From positions 1 to 64,000 of the forward strand of contig DAIDHN010000007.1 of assembly GCA_027459665.1 (NCBI GenBank): a stretch of 64,000 nucleotides of DNA, read 5' to 3'. Below the pieces are notes generated by a model that was given only the letters and a program-made list of their open reading frames with translations, ran no database searches and was not told where the DNA came from. Source of the DNA: Chthonomonadaceae bacterium (GTDB lineage Bacteria > Armatimonadota > Chthonomonadetes > Chthonomonadales > Chthonomonadaceae). The first letter of the stretch is position 1. Each line of letters begins with the position of its first letter. Below, one piece after another: positions 37,231 through 47,060 of the stretch. A program made the translations under genes and the position numbers.

Positions 37231-38336
37231 TGTAATTTTCCTTCACTTTTATGTAAAGTAGACTGCACGGTATCTGTATGTGCAAGCAGTGCCACGTGAG
37301 TATTGCCTGCATGATGCGCAGCGAGATGATGAGAGGTTTTTGGGGCAGCCCCCTGTTTGCCCGTATGCGAAAAACTGTTGTTGGGGCTGAGCGACTTGAT
37401 ATATGCTATGAGATCGAGCATTTCCTCTTCCGACATCTCACCTGCTGCATTGCCTACCGGATACCCTTCCATGGTGGGAGGCCAGCCGGAAATACGCTGC
37501 TTCTGCGGGAAGACAATAGCAGTTCGCAGGAAATTGGTGTCTACATGCGCAACTCCGCCTCCCTGCAGTTGTACCTGTGTTCCATACAGGCCCACCAGTG
37601 AGGGGCCATGCACATTGTCCTTGTCAGCGTGGCAGTTTGAGCAGCCATACTTCTGAAATACCCCCTGCCCTATCTCCACCGGGGTTTCGTGCTGCTGAGT
37701 TTCTGTAGAGCCTCCGGTAGTACGCCATTTGGCATAATCCTGCGGGGTCATTACATACACATAGCCGCCCATTTCAGAGTGATTGGTTCCACAGTATTCA
37801 CTGCAAAACAGATAGTATTTGCCTACTCGCGTTGGGGTGAACCATACCGTATTGTAGCGCCCTGGCAGGCAGTCGCGTTTCACACGAAAGGCGGGCACAT
37901 AAAACCCATGTATCACATCCTGAGAAATCATGGTGACTTTTACTGGCTTGCCTACTTCCAGATGCAGCTGATTGTTCTCTCGAATTCCGCTGCGCGTATG
38001 CTGAAAGTGCCACATCCATCTTTTGCCTATCAAAAAGATGTTGTTGCACCCGTGCGGAGGAGAATATACCTCGGCGTAAGGCTTGCATGACCAGGCATAG
38101 ATAAACAATCCCAAAATCATGGGAATGATAGACCAGGTAAGCTCAAGATAGAGATTGCCTGTAGATGGATTGCTCCGGTTGACTTTGGCACCCCTGCGAA
38201 ACCTTACAATGCAGAAAAGCATGATAAAGGTAACCAGCAGAGTAAAAACAATGGTCAGTATCACCATCGTCCAGAAAATGGGATCCATTTGCTGCGCGTA
38301 GGTCGATGCCTGCTCAGGGATCACTGGAAGGTTCAT
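37227..38336 (-). CDS. ctaC: Cytochrome c oxidase subunit II with fused cytochrome c (caa3 type)
   Basis: A 369-residue protein. Two N-terminal helices ([21 protein letters not shown]-like and [15 protein letters not shown]) anchor a periplasmic cupredoxin domain with the CuA ligands DVIHGFYVP and [14 protein letters not shown]. From about residue 225 a cytochrome c domain follows with the haem site [18 protein letters not shown]. The CuA centre takes electrons from the fused haem and passes them to haem a. An extra His-rich tail of about 45 residues ([19 protein letters not shown]) is not part of the family core. No signal peptidase site was identified before the first helix. Confidence 0.95.
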   Translation of the reverse strand: MNLPVIPEQASTYAQQMDPIFWTMVILTIVFTLLVTFIMLFCIVRFRRGAKVNRSNPSTGNLYLELTWSIIPMILGLFIYAWSCKPYAEVYSPPHGCNNIFLIGKRWMWHFQHTRSGIRENNQLHLEVGKPVKVTMISQDVIHGFYVPAFRVKRDCLPGRYNTVWFTPTRVGKYYLFCSEYCGTNHSEMGGYVYVMTPQDYAKWRTTGGSTETQQHETPVEIGQGVFQKYGCSNCHADKDNVHGPSLVGLYGTQVQLQGGGVAHVDTNFLRTAIVFPQKQRISGWPPTMEGYPVGNAAGEMSEEEMLDLIAYIKSLSPNNSFSHTGKQGAAPKTSHHLAAHHAGNTHVALLAHTDTVQSTLHKSEGKLQ

Positions 38337-38354
38337 AAATACTTGGCTCCCGGT

Positions 38355-39248
38355 TTATACCGTGAATGAAGTGTCATTGGGAATACCAGCTCCTGGCGCT
38401 GGCAATTTGGGCTGCTTCTTCTCCCAATAGAGCATTGCGCCAATGGCCAGCACAAGAATAGCTACGGTGCTGCAGCCAGAAATTACAATCACGCGCTGAA
38501 TCACCAGACCATAATGCCCTTTGGTAGGGTTCCAGGTACAGCAGTACGCTATTACCTGGTCGATCACTGTGCCGATCTGGTTTTGCGACGCTTTTGTGAG
38601 TGCAATTTTCAAATCGTTCGGGTCGTAGTCCGACCCATAGATGTAGCGAAATATCTTACCCTGCGGCGTCATTATAACAACCCCAAGCGGGTGGTTGAAC
38701 TGCTGGTGCCTGAGGTCTTGCACCCAGTGGTCGCCTATTGCTTCCCCCAGCGCTGTTATGTTGTTCTCCTGCCCCGTCATAAAGTGCCAGCCTGCACTGC
38801 CTGCTGCCTGATTTTTCATCAGGCCAACATATTCTTTTTTGTTGGTTGCAGCAAGCGCACTGTTTTCATAGGGGTTGATAGAGATGGTAAGCATCTGAAA
38901 ATCTTTGCCGGGCTGATAGCTCAAATGATTGAATGCAGCGGCTATGCCTCTCATTTCCAGCAGGCAGCCCCCGGTACACTTATAGAATGGCATCATAAGA
39001 ATAACAGGATGTTTGCCATCAAAAAAAGATTTGAGCGGTACTGTTTGCCCATCTGATCTTGTGAAAGTGAGATTGAGGGGCAGCTGATGATTCACCAGCT
39101 GATCAAAATGTACGTCTGCGGCAGGCGTCAGAAAACTGCCCGTGTTGGTATTTCCCTGCGCATAAGCAAACGGCGCAGCAACCAGCAGTACTGCTGCTGC
39201 AATTATTTTTCCTAATCCTTTTTGTTTACCTGAAATGATGTTTCTCAT
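38355..39248 (-). CDS. SCO1/SenC-type copper chaperone with C-terminal membrane helix
   Basis: About 297 residues from ATG 39248 (the frame opens at 39320 without a signal). A Sec signal (GKIIAAAVLLVAAPFAYAQ) leads to a thioredoxin-like domain with the copper site YKCTGGCLLEM (CxxxC) and the distal His in RHQQFNHPLGVVI. SCO proteins deliver copper to, and reduce, the CuA site of subunit II. Unlike short SCO proteins it carries a C-terminal helix (VIVISGCSTVAILVLAIGAML), so it is anchored at that end, as in SCO homologues of ACIII clusters. It lies directly upstream of ctaC. Confidence 0.92.
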   Translation of the reverse strand: MRNIISGKQKGLGKIIAAAVLLVAAPFAYAQGNTNTGSFLTPAADVHFDQLVNHQLPLNLTFTRSDGQTVPLKSFFDGKHPVILMMPFYKCTGGCLLEMRGIAAAFNHLSYQPGKDFQMLTISINPYENSALAATNKKEYVGLMKNQAAGSAGWHFMTGQENNITALGEAIGDHWVQDLRHQQFNHPLGVVIMTPQGKIFRYIYGSDYDPNDLKIALTKASQNQIGTVIDQVIAYCCTWNPTKGHYGLVIQRVIVISGCSTVAILVLAIGAMLYWEKKQPKLPAPGAGIPNDTSFTV

Positions 39249-39270
39249 AGTACAGCTTTCCGGGGAAGTT

Positions 39271-40005
39271 TTAATGTTTCCCCATTCCTCCGGCAGGAGG
39301 AGCAGAAGGCATGGCCCCATGCTGCATGCCAGCGGGACCAGATGCGGGCATTTTTGGCATAGCCCCGTGCTGCATGCCGGCGGGACCAGATGCGGGCATT
39401 TTTGGCATAGAGCCGGGCTGCATGCCGGCAGGAGGAGCAGAAGCGGGCATTCTCATCATGGGGCGCTGTGAAGGTACAGGCGCTGCCTGAGATGCTGTTA
39501 CGCTGACTTTGGGCAGCGGCTTTTCAGAGGCAAAGCCAAACTCGTTTTCCTGGGCTGTAGCCTGCCCGCTTGTAAATGCAGGCTCATTCGGGCTGTTTTT
39601 ATCTGGCGTAACAGGGTTGGGACGCGTGGGCAGCCCCTGCTGTTCTACCAGCAGCATTGCCTGCTTGATCGGAATGTGCAGGTGCCCTTTCGGCCCTACA
39701 TAATATGATGTTTCTTCTTTTCTATCTTGCGCCCGCAACTGCCTTATATCTACACGCGGGTTTGCCTGCAGCACCGGAGGAGCAGGCAGCGTTCGCACGG
39801 TTGGCAGCGGATATGCGCTCAGGTTTTTGCCATTGTAGGGCGAAGCAAACAGGCGAAATATCCCCAGAGCACTTACCGAGGCAACCGCCACAAAAACCAC
39901 AATTCCAAACAGCCAGGGCAGCATCTTTACAGGGTCTAAATCACGCTGTTCAAAGCCTCTGCTCGGGTCCAGGCCAGGGTCGGGGCCAGTAGGCTTAGTG
40001 TGCAT
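39271..40005 (-). CDS. Single-helix membrane protein with Met/His/Pro-rich tandem repeats
   Basis: A 244-residue protein. A 28-residue inside segment, one helix (LPWLFGIVVFVAVASVSALG), then an outside domain. Residues of about 55-115 (PRVDIRQLRAQDRKEETSYY, HIPIKQAMLLVEQQG) resemble the short periplasmic region often encoded beside ACIII and oxidase genes. The last 60 residues are Pro/Met/Gly repeats: GPAGMQHGAMPKMPAS occurs almost twice, plus a diverged copy (PAGMQPGSMPKMPAS). Methionine with histidine spaced like this often binds copper(I). It sits between actF and the SCO gene, and its ATG overlaps the actF end by 11 bases with GGAGGTGAT as ribosome site. Function inferred, not known. Confidence 0.7.
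   Translation of the reverse strand: MHTKPTGPDPGLDPSRGFEQRDLDPVKMLPWLFGIVVFVAVASVSALGIFRLFASPYNGKNLSAYPLPTVRTLPAPPVLQANPRVDIRQLRAQDRKEETSYYVGPKGHLHIPIKQAMLLVEQQGLPTRPNPVTPDKNSPNEPAFTSGQATAQENEFGFASEKPLPKVSVTASQAAPVPSQRPMMRMPASAPPAGMQPGSMPKMPASGPAGMQHGAMPKMPASGPAGMQHGAMPSAPPAGGMGKH
39311..39454 (-). repeat. Three tandem 48-bp in-frame units inside the Met-rich gene
   Basis: Units at 39311-39358, 39359-39406 and 39407-39454. The first two differ at only a few bases; the third is diverged in its second half. Each encodes 16 residues, so copy number changes would keep the frame. Confidence 0.85.
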
Positions 40006-41221
40006 GTTCCATCACCTCCAGAATCTGCGGATCAAGATTAGGAATAAGAGACGCCCGCTTTATGTTTCTAACAAACAGAGCCATCCAGATGCCCCCCATA
40101 AACAGCAGGGCGCCCAGATACCCCATTCCCCCCTGAAACTGCACAACGAATCCGCTGTCTGAACCGTGCCAGCTGTGAAACATTGGGATAACCTCCCAGG
40201 CTACTTCGAGAATGCGTGTAAAAAAGATAAGCAGGGCCGTATTGCGCAGCATGCGTGCATATCTTTTTAGGCGTGAAGAGAGCAGCAGCAGAAAGGGCAG
40301 AAAAAACTGGCAGATAATCAGGGTGCTGGTAAACCATGCCAGGGTGCGCACATTGCGCTGCACGTAGAAAGTGACCTCAAGCGGCAGGTTGCCCGACCAG
40401 TAAATCATATACTGCGATATAGAAAAGTATGCCCATACCATGGTCATCATGAGCATCAGGTTGCCCCAGTCTTTGGTAGCTTTGGGGTTTGCCATCTGCG
40501 CATACTCGCCTTCACCAGCCAGTTTCATGGTAGTTGCCAGCGCTACAGCAAACGACATTCCGCAGAGCGCCGCGCCGATCAGAAAGTGAAAACCGAATAT
40601 AGTAGAGTACCAGTGCGGGTCAAGCGACATAATCCAGTCGGTGGCAGCAGAGGTAACCGCAAACACCATCAACAAAAAGCAGGGTGCTGCAATGCTGGCC
40701 CGCATGGTAGCAATCTGCTTGGCAGTCTGCACATTCTTTTCCAGGTCCTGCTTGAGGGCAAGGCTTCGAATAATGTATGCGATGCCTGTAAGCACCACGA
40801 AAAACACGATATTGCGTATCGTGAAGAAAAGTGGATTGAACCAGACAGCGCGGCTCTGCAGAATGGGGTCGGATGCTACTGTAGAAGGATGCGCCCAGGG
40901 GAAAAGATGCCGCGTGAATGCTGCATAGACAATGGGAAGCACGCAGAGCGCCATAAAAGCAAGGTTCAGCGCTCCCGCTTCAAAAATGCGCAAAATGGGT
41001 CTGCACCATTCAGCGCGCACCATATTGCTCAACAGCATCAGACCAAAGCAGCCTATGGTGAGGCACATCAAATAGTCGAAGGCAAATGTCCAGGCATGGT
41101 AAAAGTTTTGCACCGAATGCAGAGAATCAAAGATGAGCAGGATCAGTCCCAGCACAGAAGCCGGCACAGCCATAACTCCAAGGCGCTGTAGTGTGGCCGG
41201 GAAACGCTGGTTATTGTCCAT
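39995..41221 (-). CDS. actF: Alternative complex III subunit F (quinone-interacting membrane subunit)
   Basis: About 408 residues from ATG 41221 with GGGAG upstream; the open frame extends to 41419 into actE and is rejected. Roughly ten membrane helices, for example VPASVLGLILLIFDSLHSV, DYLMCLTIGCFGLMLL, AAPCFLLMVFAVTSAATDW and TLAWFTSTLIICQFFLPFL. Typical ActF segments WIMSLDPHWYSTIFG and YMIYWSGNLPLEVTFY are present. ActF resembles half of the NrfD-type ActC and forms part of the membrane core of the quinol:acceptor oxidoreductase. Overlaps actE by 11 bases. Confidence 0.92.
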   Translation of the reverse strand: MDNNQRFPATLQRLGVMAVPASVLGLILLIFDSLHSVQNFYHAWTFAFDYLMCLTIGCFGLMLLSNMVRAEWCRPILRIFEAGALNLAFMALCVLPIVYAAFTRHLFPWAHPSTVASDPILQSRAVWFNPLFFTIRNIVFFVVLTGIAYIIRSLALKQDLEKNVQTAKQIATMRASIAAPCFLLMVFAVTSAATDWIMSLDPHWYSTIFGFHFLIGAALCGMSFAVALATTMKLAGEGEYAQMANPKATKDWGNLMLMMTMVWAYFSISQYMIYWSGNLPLEVTFYVQRNVRTLAWFTSTLIICQFFLPFLLLLSSRLKRYARMLRNTALLIFFTRILEVAWEVIPMFHSWHGSDSGFVVQFQGGMGYLGALLFMGGIWMALFVRNIKRASLIPNLDPQILEVMEHAH

Positions 41222-41933
41222 TATTACCACTCCCGTTCTTGGTAGTGTTCGTTGTTCCGTTTTGCTGCGGTGCGCCCTGCGCACTGATCTGCTGCAGCAA
41301 TGAGGCTTTTTGAGGGTAGCTGTCGGGTATATCAGAGGGCTTTGCATCTGCGGCGCGCTGCAACACTCTAATCCACGCTGCAATGCGCCAGCGGTCATCC
41401 GGGGTGATGCGCGATGCATAGGAGTACATGACTCCGTAGCCGTTTGTAATCACGTCATAAAAATGTCCGATGGGCATTTTGCGCAGCCTGGCGGTGCTGT
41501 AGTCGGCAGGCTGCCGCCTGAGGGCAAGGCCGCGCATTGCAATTTCTCCCTCGCCATTTCCCAACACCCCATGGCAGGGTGAGCAGAAGATGTTGAAGCG
41601 TGAGCGTCCGCGCTTCAGGTCTGCCGGTGTGATGGTGAACGGAAAGCGCGTTACCATTCTGCCTGGTATCAGTTTGCCGTTTACTATGCGGGTACCTACG
41701 TAGCCGGTATACCGCCCCTCATCTGTCCAGAAGTGCGCCTGGTCTACCGTATGAGGCACAGGCGGCCGGTCGGATGATCCGTTGGTAAAAAACACAGATT
41801 GATGATAGGGCGACAGCTTTGGCTGGTTCCACATGTCCTGGTGGCAGCCTGCCAGCAGCAAAAGCCCTGTGCCTGCCGCCGCCAGAGAAACCGCCTGTTT
41901 TACAGCATGGATATGTATTTTTGTTCTGCTCAC
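41211..41933 (-). CDS. actE: Alternative complex III subunit E, monohaem cytochrome c lipoprotein
   Basis: A 240-residue protein with a lipoprotein signal (AAAGTGLLLLAGC). The body has DMWNQPKLSPYHQSVFF near the N-terminus and one haem c site FNIFCSPCHGVLGNGEG, with Met ligands in the region IAMRGLALR/LRKMPIGHFYDVI and the ActE landmark TNGYGVMYSYASRI. It carries electrons from ActB/ActA towards the oxidase. The last 35 residues are Asn/Gly/Gln-rich and probably disordered. Overlaps actD by four bases. Confidence 0.93.
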   Translation of the reverse strand: MSRTKIHIHAVKQAVSLAAAGTGLLLLAGCHQDMWNQPKLSPYHQSVFFTNGSSDRPPVPHTVDQAHFWTDEGRYTGYVGTRIVNGKLIPGRMVTRFPFTITPADLKRGRSRFNIFCSPCHGVLGNGEGEIAMRGLALRRQPADYSTARLRKMPIGHFYDVITNGYGVMYSYASRITPDDRWRIAAWIRVLQRAADAKPSDIPDSYPQKASLLQQISAQGAPQQNGTTNTTKNGSGNNGQ

Positions 41934-42460
41934 TTCTCCACCTCAGAAACCAGTTGCGCGCCCAGGTCCTGCAGCATCTGCGCCGTCTCCTCCCTGTCAA
42001 AGAGGCCGTCTTTCGCTTCTATTGCCAGAAAGAATAGGTCGGAAGAGGCTCGTTCAAATCTTGGGGTATTGAAAATGGGGTGGTGCAGCCTGGGCAGTCC
42101 ATTCAGAATCAGCATTCCCAGCCCGGCTGTAAATGCCGAAAACAGAATTGTAAGCTCATATGCCACAGGAATAAAGTTTGGCCAGCTGAAATAGGGTTTC
42201 CCTCCCACATTCCATGGGTAGTTCATGGTAGCCGTCCAGGTCTCCAGGCCAAATCCTGTAGCGCATCCCAGCACCCCCATGATAAACACCGACCAGGGCA
42301 GGCGCGGGTCATCAAAATCGAGTACATCCGCCAGCCCTTCTATCGGTATAGGGGAGTATGCCTCAACCTTGCGGTATCCTTTTTCCCTCACCGCGATGGC
42401 TGCATTCATCAGTTCTTCCGGGGAAGCAAATTCTCCCACCATTGCGTACATTTTGCTCAT
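41930..42460 (-). CDS. actD: Alternative complex III subunit D (DUF3341)
   Basis: About 176 residues from ATG 42460; the open frame to 42544 would overlap actC deeply. The N-terminal MYAMVGEFASPEELMNAA and YSPIPIEGLADVL are typical of DUF3341. Two membrane helices follow (WSVFIMGVLGCATGFGLE and YELTILFSAFTAGLGML), with the PWNVGGKPYFSWPNFIPV segment between them. A structural subunit without cofactors. Confidence 0.93.
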   Translation of the reverse strand: MSKMYAMVGEFASPEELMNAAIAVREKGYRKVEAYSPIPIEGLADVLDFDDPRLPWSVFIMGVLGCATGFGLETWTATMNYPWNVGGKPYFSWPNFIPVAYELTILFSAFTAGLGMLILNGLPRLHHPIFNTPRFERASSDLFFLAIEAKDGLFDREETAQMLQDLGAQLVSEVEK

Positions 42461-42464
42461 GGCG

Positions 42465-43904
42465 TTATTCTGCAGCCTCCACAGCGTGTGTTGCATCTTC
42501 TGTGTGCGCCCCGTGCCCGTGGTGGAACTTGTGCAGAAGTTCACGCATTTCGAACACGTTGATCATGGGCATTACGCGCACAAACATGAAGAAGAGAAAA
42601 ATAAACTGCCCCATAGTGCCCAGGTACATCAGGGCATCCCACATGGTATTGGTGAAGTATCCCCAGGAAGAAGGCAGGTAGTCTCGGGTAAGGCTCACCA
42701 CAACAATCACGTATCTTTCCAGCCACATCCCTATGCTCACAACTACAGAGATGATAAACAGCGCAGAGTTGCTTCTGCGTATGCGAGGTATCCAGAGCAG
42801 CTGCGGGGTTACTCCATTGCAGCAAATCAGCAGCCAGTACGCCCAGCCATAGGGGCCGAACTGCCTGAAGTGCATCATCGCAATTTCGTAGGGGTCTCCG
42901 CTCAGGTAGCTGTAGAACAATTCCATCAGGTAGCCGTAGAATACTATGAGGCCGGTGGTCAGCATCAGCTTGGCCATCCAGTCCATATGTTTCTGGGTAA
43001 TGTACTCCTCCAGGTGATACCATTTGCGCAGGGGCACTGCCAGCATAATTACCATGGCAAACCCTGCATACACGGCGCCTGCCACAAAGTAGGGCGGCGA
43101 TATAGTGGTATGCCAGCCGGGCACTATGCCCACAGAGAAGTCGAAGCTGATGATAGAGTGTACCGAAAGCACCAGGGGTGTAGAGATGCCTGCCAGAATA
43201 AGCGAAGCGACTTCATAGCGCCGCCAGTGTTCTGCAGAACCACGCCAGCCCAAACAGAGGCAGGCGAAGGTTTTTTTGGCCAGTATGTTTTCTGAGCGGT
43301 CGCGAAGGCTTGCGAAGTCTGGAATAAGACCTATGAACCAGAAGAGTACAGATACCGATGCATAGGTGGATACCGCAAATACGTCCCACAGCAGCGGGCT
43401 TCTCCACTGGGGCCACATGGCAAGAATGTTTGGATAGGGGAAGAGCCAGTAGGCGCACCATGGCCGGCCTGTGTGCAGCAGGGGATAGATGCCGGCGCAG
43501 ACTACTGCGAATATGGTCATGGCTTCTGCAAACCGGTTGATGGCATTGCGCCAGTTTTGACGCATAAGAAGAAGGAAGGCAGAAATAAGCGTTCCTGCGT
43601 GTCCAATTCCAATCCACCACACAAAGTTGATAATCGGCCAGCCCCACCCTACAGGCTCGTTGTTGCCAAACATGCCTATGCCAGTGAAGAGCAGTTTCAA
43701 AATAACAGAGAAGAGCACGTTGTAGAGCACAAAGCCAATACCAATCATAATCCACCAGGGCAGACCATGCCTGTCCTGGCGAAGCACTATTGAGGTGAGC
43801 TTTTCTGTAATGCTCTCATACGTATGCTCGCCTTCCATCATCCCTGCTACCGCCGGGTCTACGAGATGGTTGCTGCCGGAAGAGTCGGGCAGGGAATTAC
43901 TCAT
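42465..43904 (-). CDS. actC: Alternative complex III subunit C (NrfD-like membrane subunit)
   Basis: A 479-residue protein with about ten helices. Landmarks: WIMIGIGFVLYNVLFSVIL, NFVWWIGIGHAGTLISA (NrfD/PsrC signature with GHAG), HTGRPWCAYWLFPYPNI, SIISFDFSVGIVPGWH and YEIAMMHFRQFGPYGWAYW. It holds the quinol site and would pass electrons to the iron-sulfur clusters of ActB. Its start overlaps the actB end by eight bases. Confidence 0.94.
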   Translation of the reverse strand: MSNSLPDSSGSNHLVDPAVAGMMEGEHTYESITEKLTSIVLRQDRHGLPWWIMIGIGFVLYNVLFSVILKLLFTGIGMFGNNEPVGWGWPIINFVWWIGIGHAGTLISAFLLLMRQNWRNAINRFAEAMTIFAVVCAGIYPLLHTGRPWCAYWLFPYPNILAMWPQWRSPLLWDVFAVSTYASVSVLFWFIGLIPDFASLRDRSENILAKKTFACLCLGWRGSAEHWRRYEVASLILAGISTPLVLSVHSIISFDFSVGIVPGWHTTISPPYFVAGAVYAGFAMVIMLAVPLRKWYHLEEYITQKHMDWMAKLMLTTGLIVFYGYLMELFYSYLSGDPYEIAMMHFRQFGPYGWAYWLLICCNGVTPQLLWIPRIRRSNSALFIISVVVSIGMWLERYVIVVVSLTRDYLPSSWGYFTNTMWDALMYLGTMGQFIFLFFMFVRVMPMINVFEMRELLHKFHHGHGAHTEDATHAVEAAE

Positions 43905-46900
43905 TTTTCGGCTCCGTATCTGGTGTTACAGTCTCGTTTGGGTTTGTAATACGCGCCAGGTAAGTAAGGCGCGGGCGTGTATTCAGATCTGCAAGCAGGC
44001 CGTAGTTGTGCGGCTGCTGCTTCAGGCTGGTTACCTTGGCGCGGGTATCATTGATGTTGCCAAACACAATTGCGTTGGTTGGGCATGCCTGCTGGCAGGC
44101 AGTGATTATCTCACCATCACGTACCGGCCGGTTCTCAATTTTCGCCTTCTGCCGCACTTCATCAATACGCTGTATGCAAAACATACATTTTTCCATTACA
44201 CCGCGGCTTCGCACAGTGACATCCGGGTTGAATGCCATTTCCAGGGTAGTAACGTTGCGCCCAAACCTGTCTCTGTTGAAGTGATTGTTGTAGTTGAGGA
44301 AGTTGAAGCGGCGCACCTTGTAGGGGCAGTTGTTTGAGCAGTACCTGGTGCCAACACAGCGGTTGTACACCATCTGGTTTATCCCCTCTACGCTGTGCAT
44401 GGTAGCCCCTACCGGGCATACCGGCTCACAGGGGGCCTGTTCGCACTGCATGCAGGTTACCGGTTGAAAGTACACTTTGGGGTGCGTCATGTAGGTTTCA
44501 AGTTCACCCGGTACGCTCTCATAGTAGGTATCTATGCGTATCCAGTTCATATGGCGGCCGCGCATTACCTGATTTTTGCCAATCACCGGAATGTTGTTTT
44601 CCGATTGACAGGCAATCAGGCAGGCGCTGCAGCCTATGCACACAGAGAGATCGATAGAAAGCCCCCATGCATAGTCATATGCGCTGCCATCCCACTCGAA
44701 GCCGGGATACATGTTTGGCTGCTGCAGGTTGCGCCCCATGTCGGCTGCGCCTGCAGATGCTTCTTCTGTGTCCTTGTCTGGCGCCATGCGCTTGTCTTTC
44801 ATAAACTGCGCAATAGAACCCGATCGTACAATATCGCGGCCTTCCATGAGGTGGTGATGCTGGGTAGTGGCTATATCGTAGCCTTCCCCTTTGTAATCTA
44901 CCGTACCCAGCACATTCCAGCCGTTTTTAGTGTTGAGCAGCGGGTAAACATTGTGCCCAACGTTTCCTATGTGGCCTGCATCGGTGCGCCCATACCCCAG
45001 GTACACTGTGAGGCTGTCTTCGGGATGCCCTGGCACAGTCCATACAGGTATTTTTGCTGTAGAGCCGCCCACGCTGATTTCAACAACTGGTGAAGCATAT
45101 GCGCCTTCCTTGTTGATGGGTACGTTCATGCGTGCTGCAGTAAGCGGGCTTATCAGCGCCACATTGTCCCAGGTCACTTTGGTAAACGGCTTGGGCAGTT
45201 CCTGCAGCCATCCGTTGTTTGCAAAACGGCCGTCCCATATGGTCGGGTCTGGCCGCAGCATGATTTCCAGGCTGCTGCCGCCTGCCTGCACTGTTGCAGG
45301 AGCCGGCAGAGCAGAAATGCTGCCAGGGTTTACGGTAACAGCCACGGGTTTGGCTGCCGTGTTGGGAACTACTCCTTCATAAAGAAGGCGCTTGAAGTCA
45401 AAATCGAAAGGCTCCTGATTGTCGGAGAAGCCATGGTTTTCCCAGTAGCTGCGCACCAGGTGGTAGCCTTCTGCCGTGCCATCTCCCAGCAGGGCGGCAA
45501 TCATCTCCAGCGCAGAGCGGGTATCGTAGAGAGGTTCTATCAGGGGCTGCACAATAGAGGCGGTACCATCGAAGGCGCGCAAATCTCCCCAGGCTTCCAG
45601 AAAATGCGACTCAGGCAGCTGCCACTCGCACTGCAGAGCAGTTTCGTTTTCATACTGCCCCATGTAGACGCGGTTGGTTACTTTTACCAAAGCCGAAGCG
45701 AAATCGAGATCAGCAGGAGTATCAAACAGCGGGTTGCCGCCCAGTATCAGCAGCATTTGCACTGTGCCCTGGTTCATCTCCTGCACCAGTGCCGCCATCT
45801 CTGCTTTCGGGTCGGCTGGCTGAGCAGTTACAGGTTCCACATGCTGCACTGAAACGCCTACATTGCCCAGCTTCTCGTTGATTGCATGAGCAAGCACATG
45901 CACTGCAGCAGGCTGAAATTCGCCTGGTATCACCACCGAGGCCGCCGAATGAGCTTGCAGGTCGCTTACGAGGCCGCTTACAAACTTGGCTGCATCTGCA
46001 TCCAGACCAGACGGGGCAGAAACTCCGTTCACCCCCACTGCCGCTGCCACGGCCTGTGCAATGAGCTGCACCTGGCTGGCGCGCACGCTAAGGCGGTTGT
46101 CTGCCATGGCACCTGTTATTGAGGGCGCAGAATCTACAACATAGAGCCTGTTGAGATCGGCTTTAACCGTAGTGCCGCGCACCCTTCGCCCGTCTGCAAA
46201 GTCATGTGCATACCGCACGCTGTTTGGAGAGGTAAGTAAGATGTCGGCATCGAGGCAGAGAATGCGTTTTGCTTTCGAAATATTGTACACAGTGTGTACC
46301 GGCCTGCCAAATGCAGCCATGGCTGCCAGGTATGCGCTGCGGCGGTTCACCGGTTCATACTGCACCCATTTTGCATTGGGGTAGAGCTGCAGTGCATTTT
46401 GCATCTGCTGAATCAGCGAGGGAGAGGTTATTGTTGGGGTAAGGAAGCGAAGACCTGCTCCTCCATCCTTCTTAAACCCTTCCAGCAGCGGCTGCGCATA
46501 GCTGTAAAAATCAGACCATGAGGCGGTGCTGCTCTGCTGGGTTACCAGCTGGGCGCGGTCGGGGTCGTACAACGCAATGAGCTGTGCCTGCGAGATTGCA
46601 TCCAGCGCTCCCATGCTGGCCGGGTGGCTTGGGTTGCCGTCTAGTTTGGTAGGCCTGCCTTCATTGCTGGTTGCCAGCACTCCTACCCCGTAGCCCCATG
46701 GGTCTGGCATCGAGGAGGCGTAGGTTAGTGGAATCGACGGTATCTGAATTTCCGGCTGCACTACATAGGGCACCAGTTTTTTCTGGGGCAGATAGCGGCA
46801 TCCGCTCAGCCCGGCCAGGGCAAGCGAGGCTGCCCCCAGGGTAAGAAACTGTTTTCTATCAAGGTGCAGATCGCTGGTTCGGGCAGCCTGGGGCACTTCA

Positions 46901-47040
46901 TTGTGCAGCGCCTCCATAAACTCGGGGGTTTCTGCCAGTTCCTCCAGTGTGCGCCAGTATCGCTTGCCCCTGCTCTGGCTCAGCTTTTCGCGTATTGCGG
47001 CCAGGTCGAGCGTATTGTTTTCGTTTTTATCTTTCGGCAT
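43897..47040 (-). CDS. actB: Alternative complex III subunit B (molybdopterin-like domain plus iron-sulfur domain)
   Basis: About 1047 residues from ATG 47040 with AGAGAGGG upstream; the frame extends to 47283 into actA and is rejected. DRKQFLTLGAASLALAGLSGC near residue 60 is the Tat-like segment with a lipobox usual in ActB. A central region resembles molybdopterin enzymes but binds no cofactor in known ACIII. The C-terminal 260 residues are an NrfC/HybA-like ferredoxin with four clusters: CIGCSACLIACQ, CMQCEQAPCEPVCPVGA, CVGTRYCSNNCPY and CMFCIQRI...CQQACPTNAI. It links the quinol site to the haem subunits. Confidence 0.95.
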   Translation of the reverse strand: MPKDKNENNTLDLAAIREKLSQSRGKRYWRTLEELAETPEFMEALHNEVPQAARTSDLHLDRKQFLTLGAASLALAGLSGCRYLPQKKLVPYVVQPEIQIPSIPLTYASSMPDPWGYGVGVLATSNEGRPTKLDGNPSHPASMGALDAISQAQLIALYDPDRAQLVTQQSSTASWSDFYSYAQPLLEGFKKDGGAGLRFLTPTITSPSLIQQMQNALQLYPNAKWVQYEPVNRRSAYLAAMAAFGRPVHTVYNISKAKRILCLDADILLTSPNSVRYAHDFADGRRVRGTTVKADLNRLYVVDSAPSITGAMADNRLSVRASQVQLIAQAVAAAVGVNGVSAPSGLDADAAKFVSGLVSDLQAHSAASVVIPGEFQPAAVHVLAHAINEKLGNVGVSVQHVEPVTAQPADPKAEMAALVQEMNQGTVQMLLILGGNPLFDTPADLDFASALVKVTNRVYMGQYENETALQCEWQLPESHFLEAWGDLRAFDGTASIVQPLIEPLYDTRSALEMIAALLGDGTAEGYHLVRSYWENHGFSDNQEPFDFDFKRLLYEGVVPNTAAKPVAVTVNPGSISALPAPATVQAGGSSLEIMLRPDPTIWDGRFANNGWLQELPKPFTKVTWDNVALISPLTAARMNVPINKEGAYASPVVEISVGGSTAKIPVWTVPGHPEDSLTVYLGYGRTDAGHIGNVGHNVYPLLNTKNGWNVLGTVDYKGEGYDIATTQHHHLMEGRDIVRSGSIAQFMKDKRMAPDKDTEEASAGAADMGRNLQQPNMYPGFEWDGSAYDYAWGLSIDLSVCIGCSACLIACQSENNIPVIGKNQVMRGRHMNWIRIDTYYESVPGELETYMTHPKVYFQPVTCMQCEQAPCEPVCPVGATMHSVEGINQMVYNRCVGTRYCSNNCPYKVRRFNFLNYNNHFNRDRFGRNVTTLEMAFNPDVTVRSRGVMEKCMFCIQRIDEVRQKAKIENRPVRDGEIITACQQACPTNAIVFGNINDTRAKVTSLKQQPHNYGLLADLNTRPRLTYLARITNPNETVTPDTEPKNE

Positions 47041-47060
47041 AGGTACCCTCTCTGCGCCTC

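Noticed and set aside
39311-39454. Possible CRISPR-like array
   Set aside because: The 48-bp units are contiguous, in frame and encode Met-rich peptide repeats; there are no spacers or cas genes.
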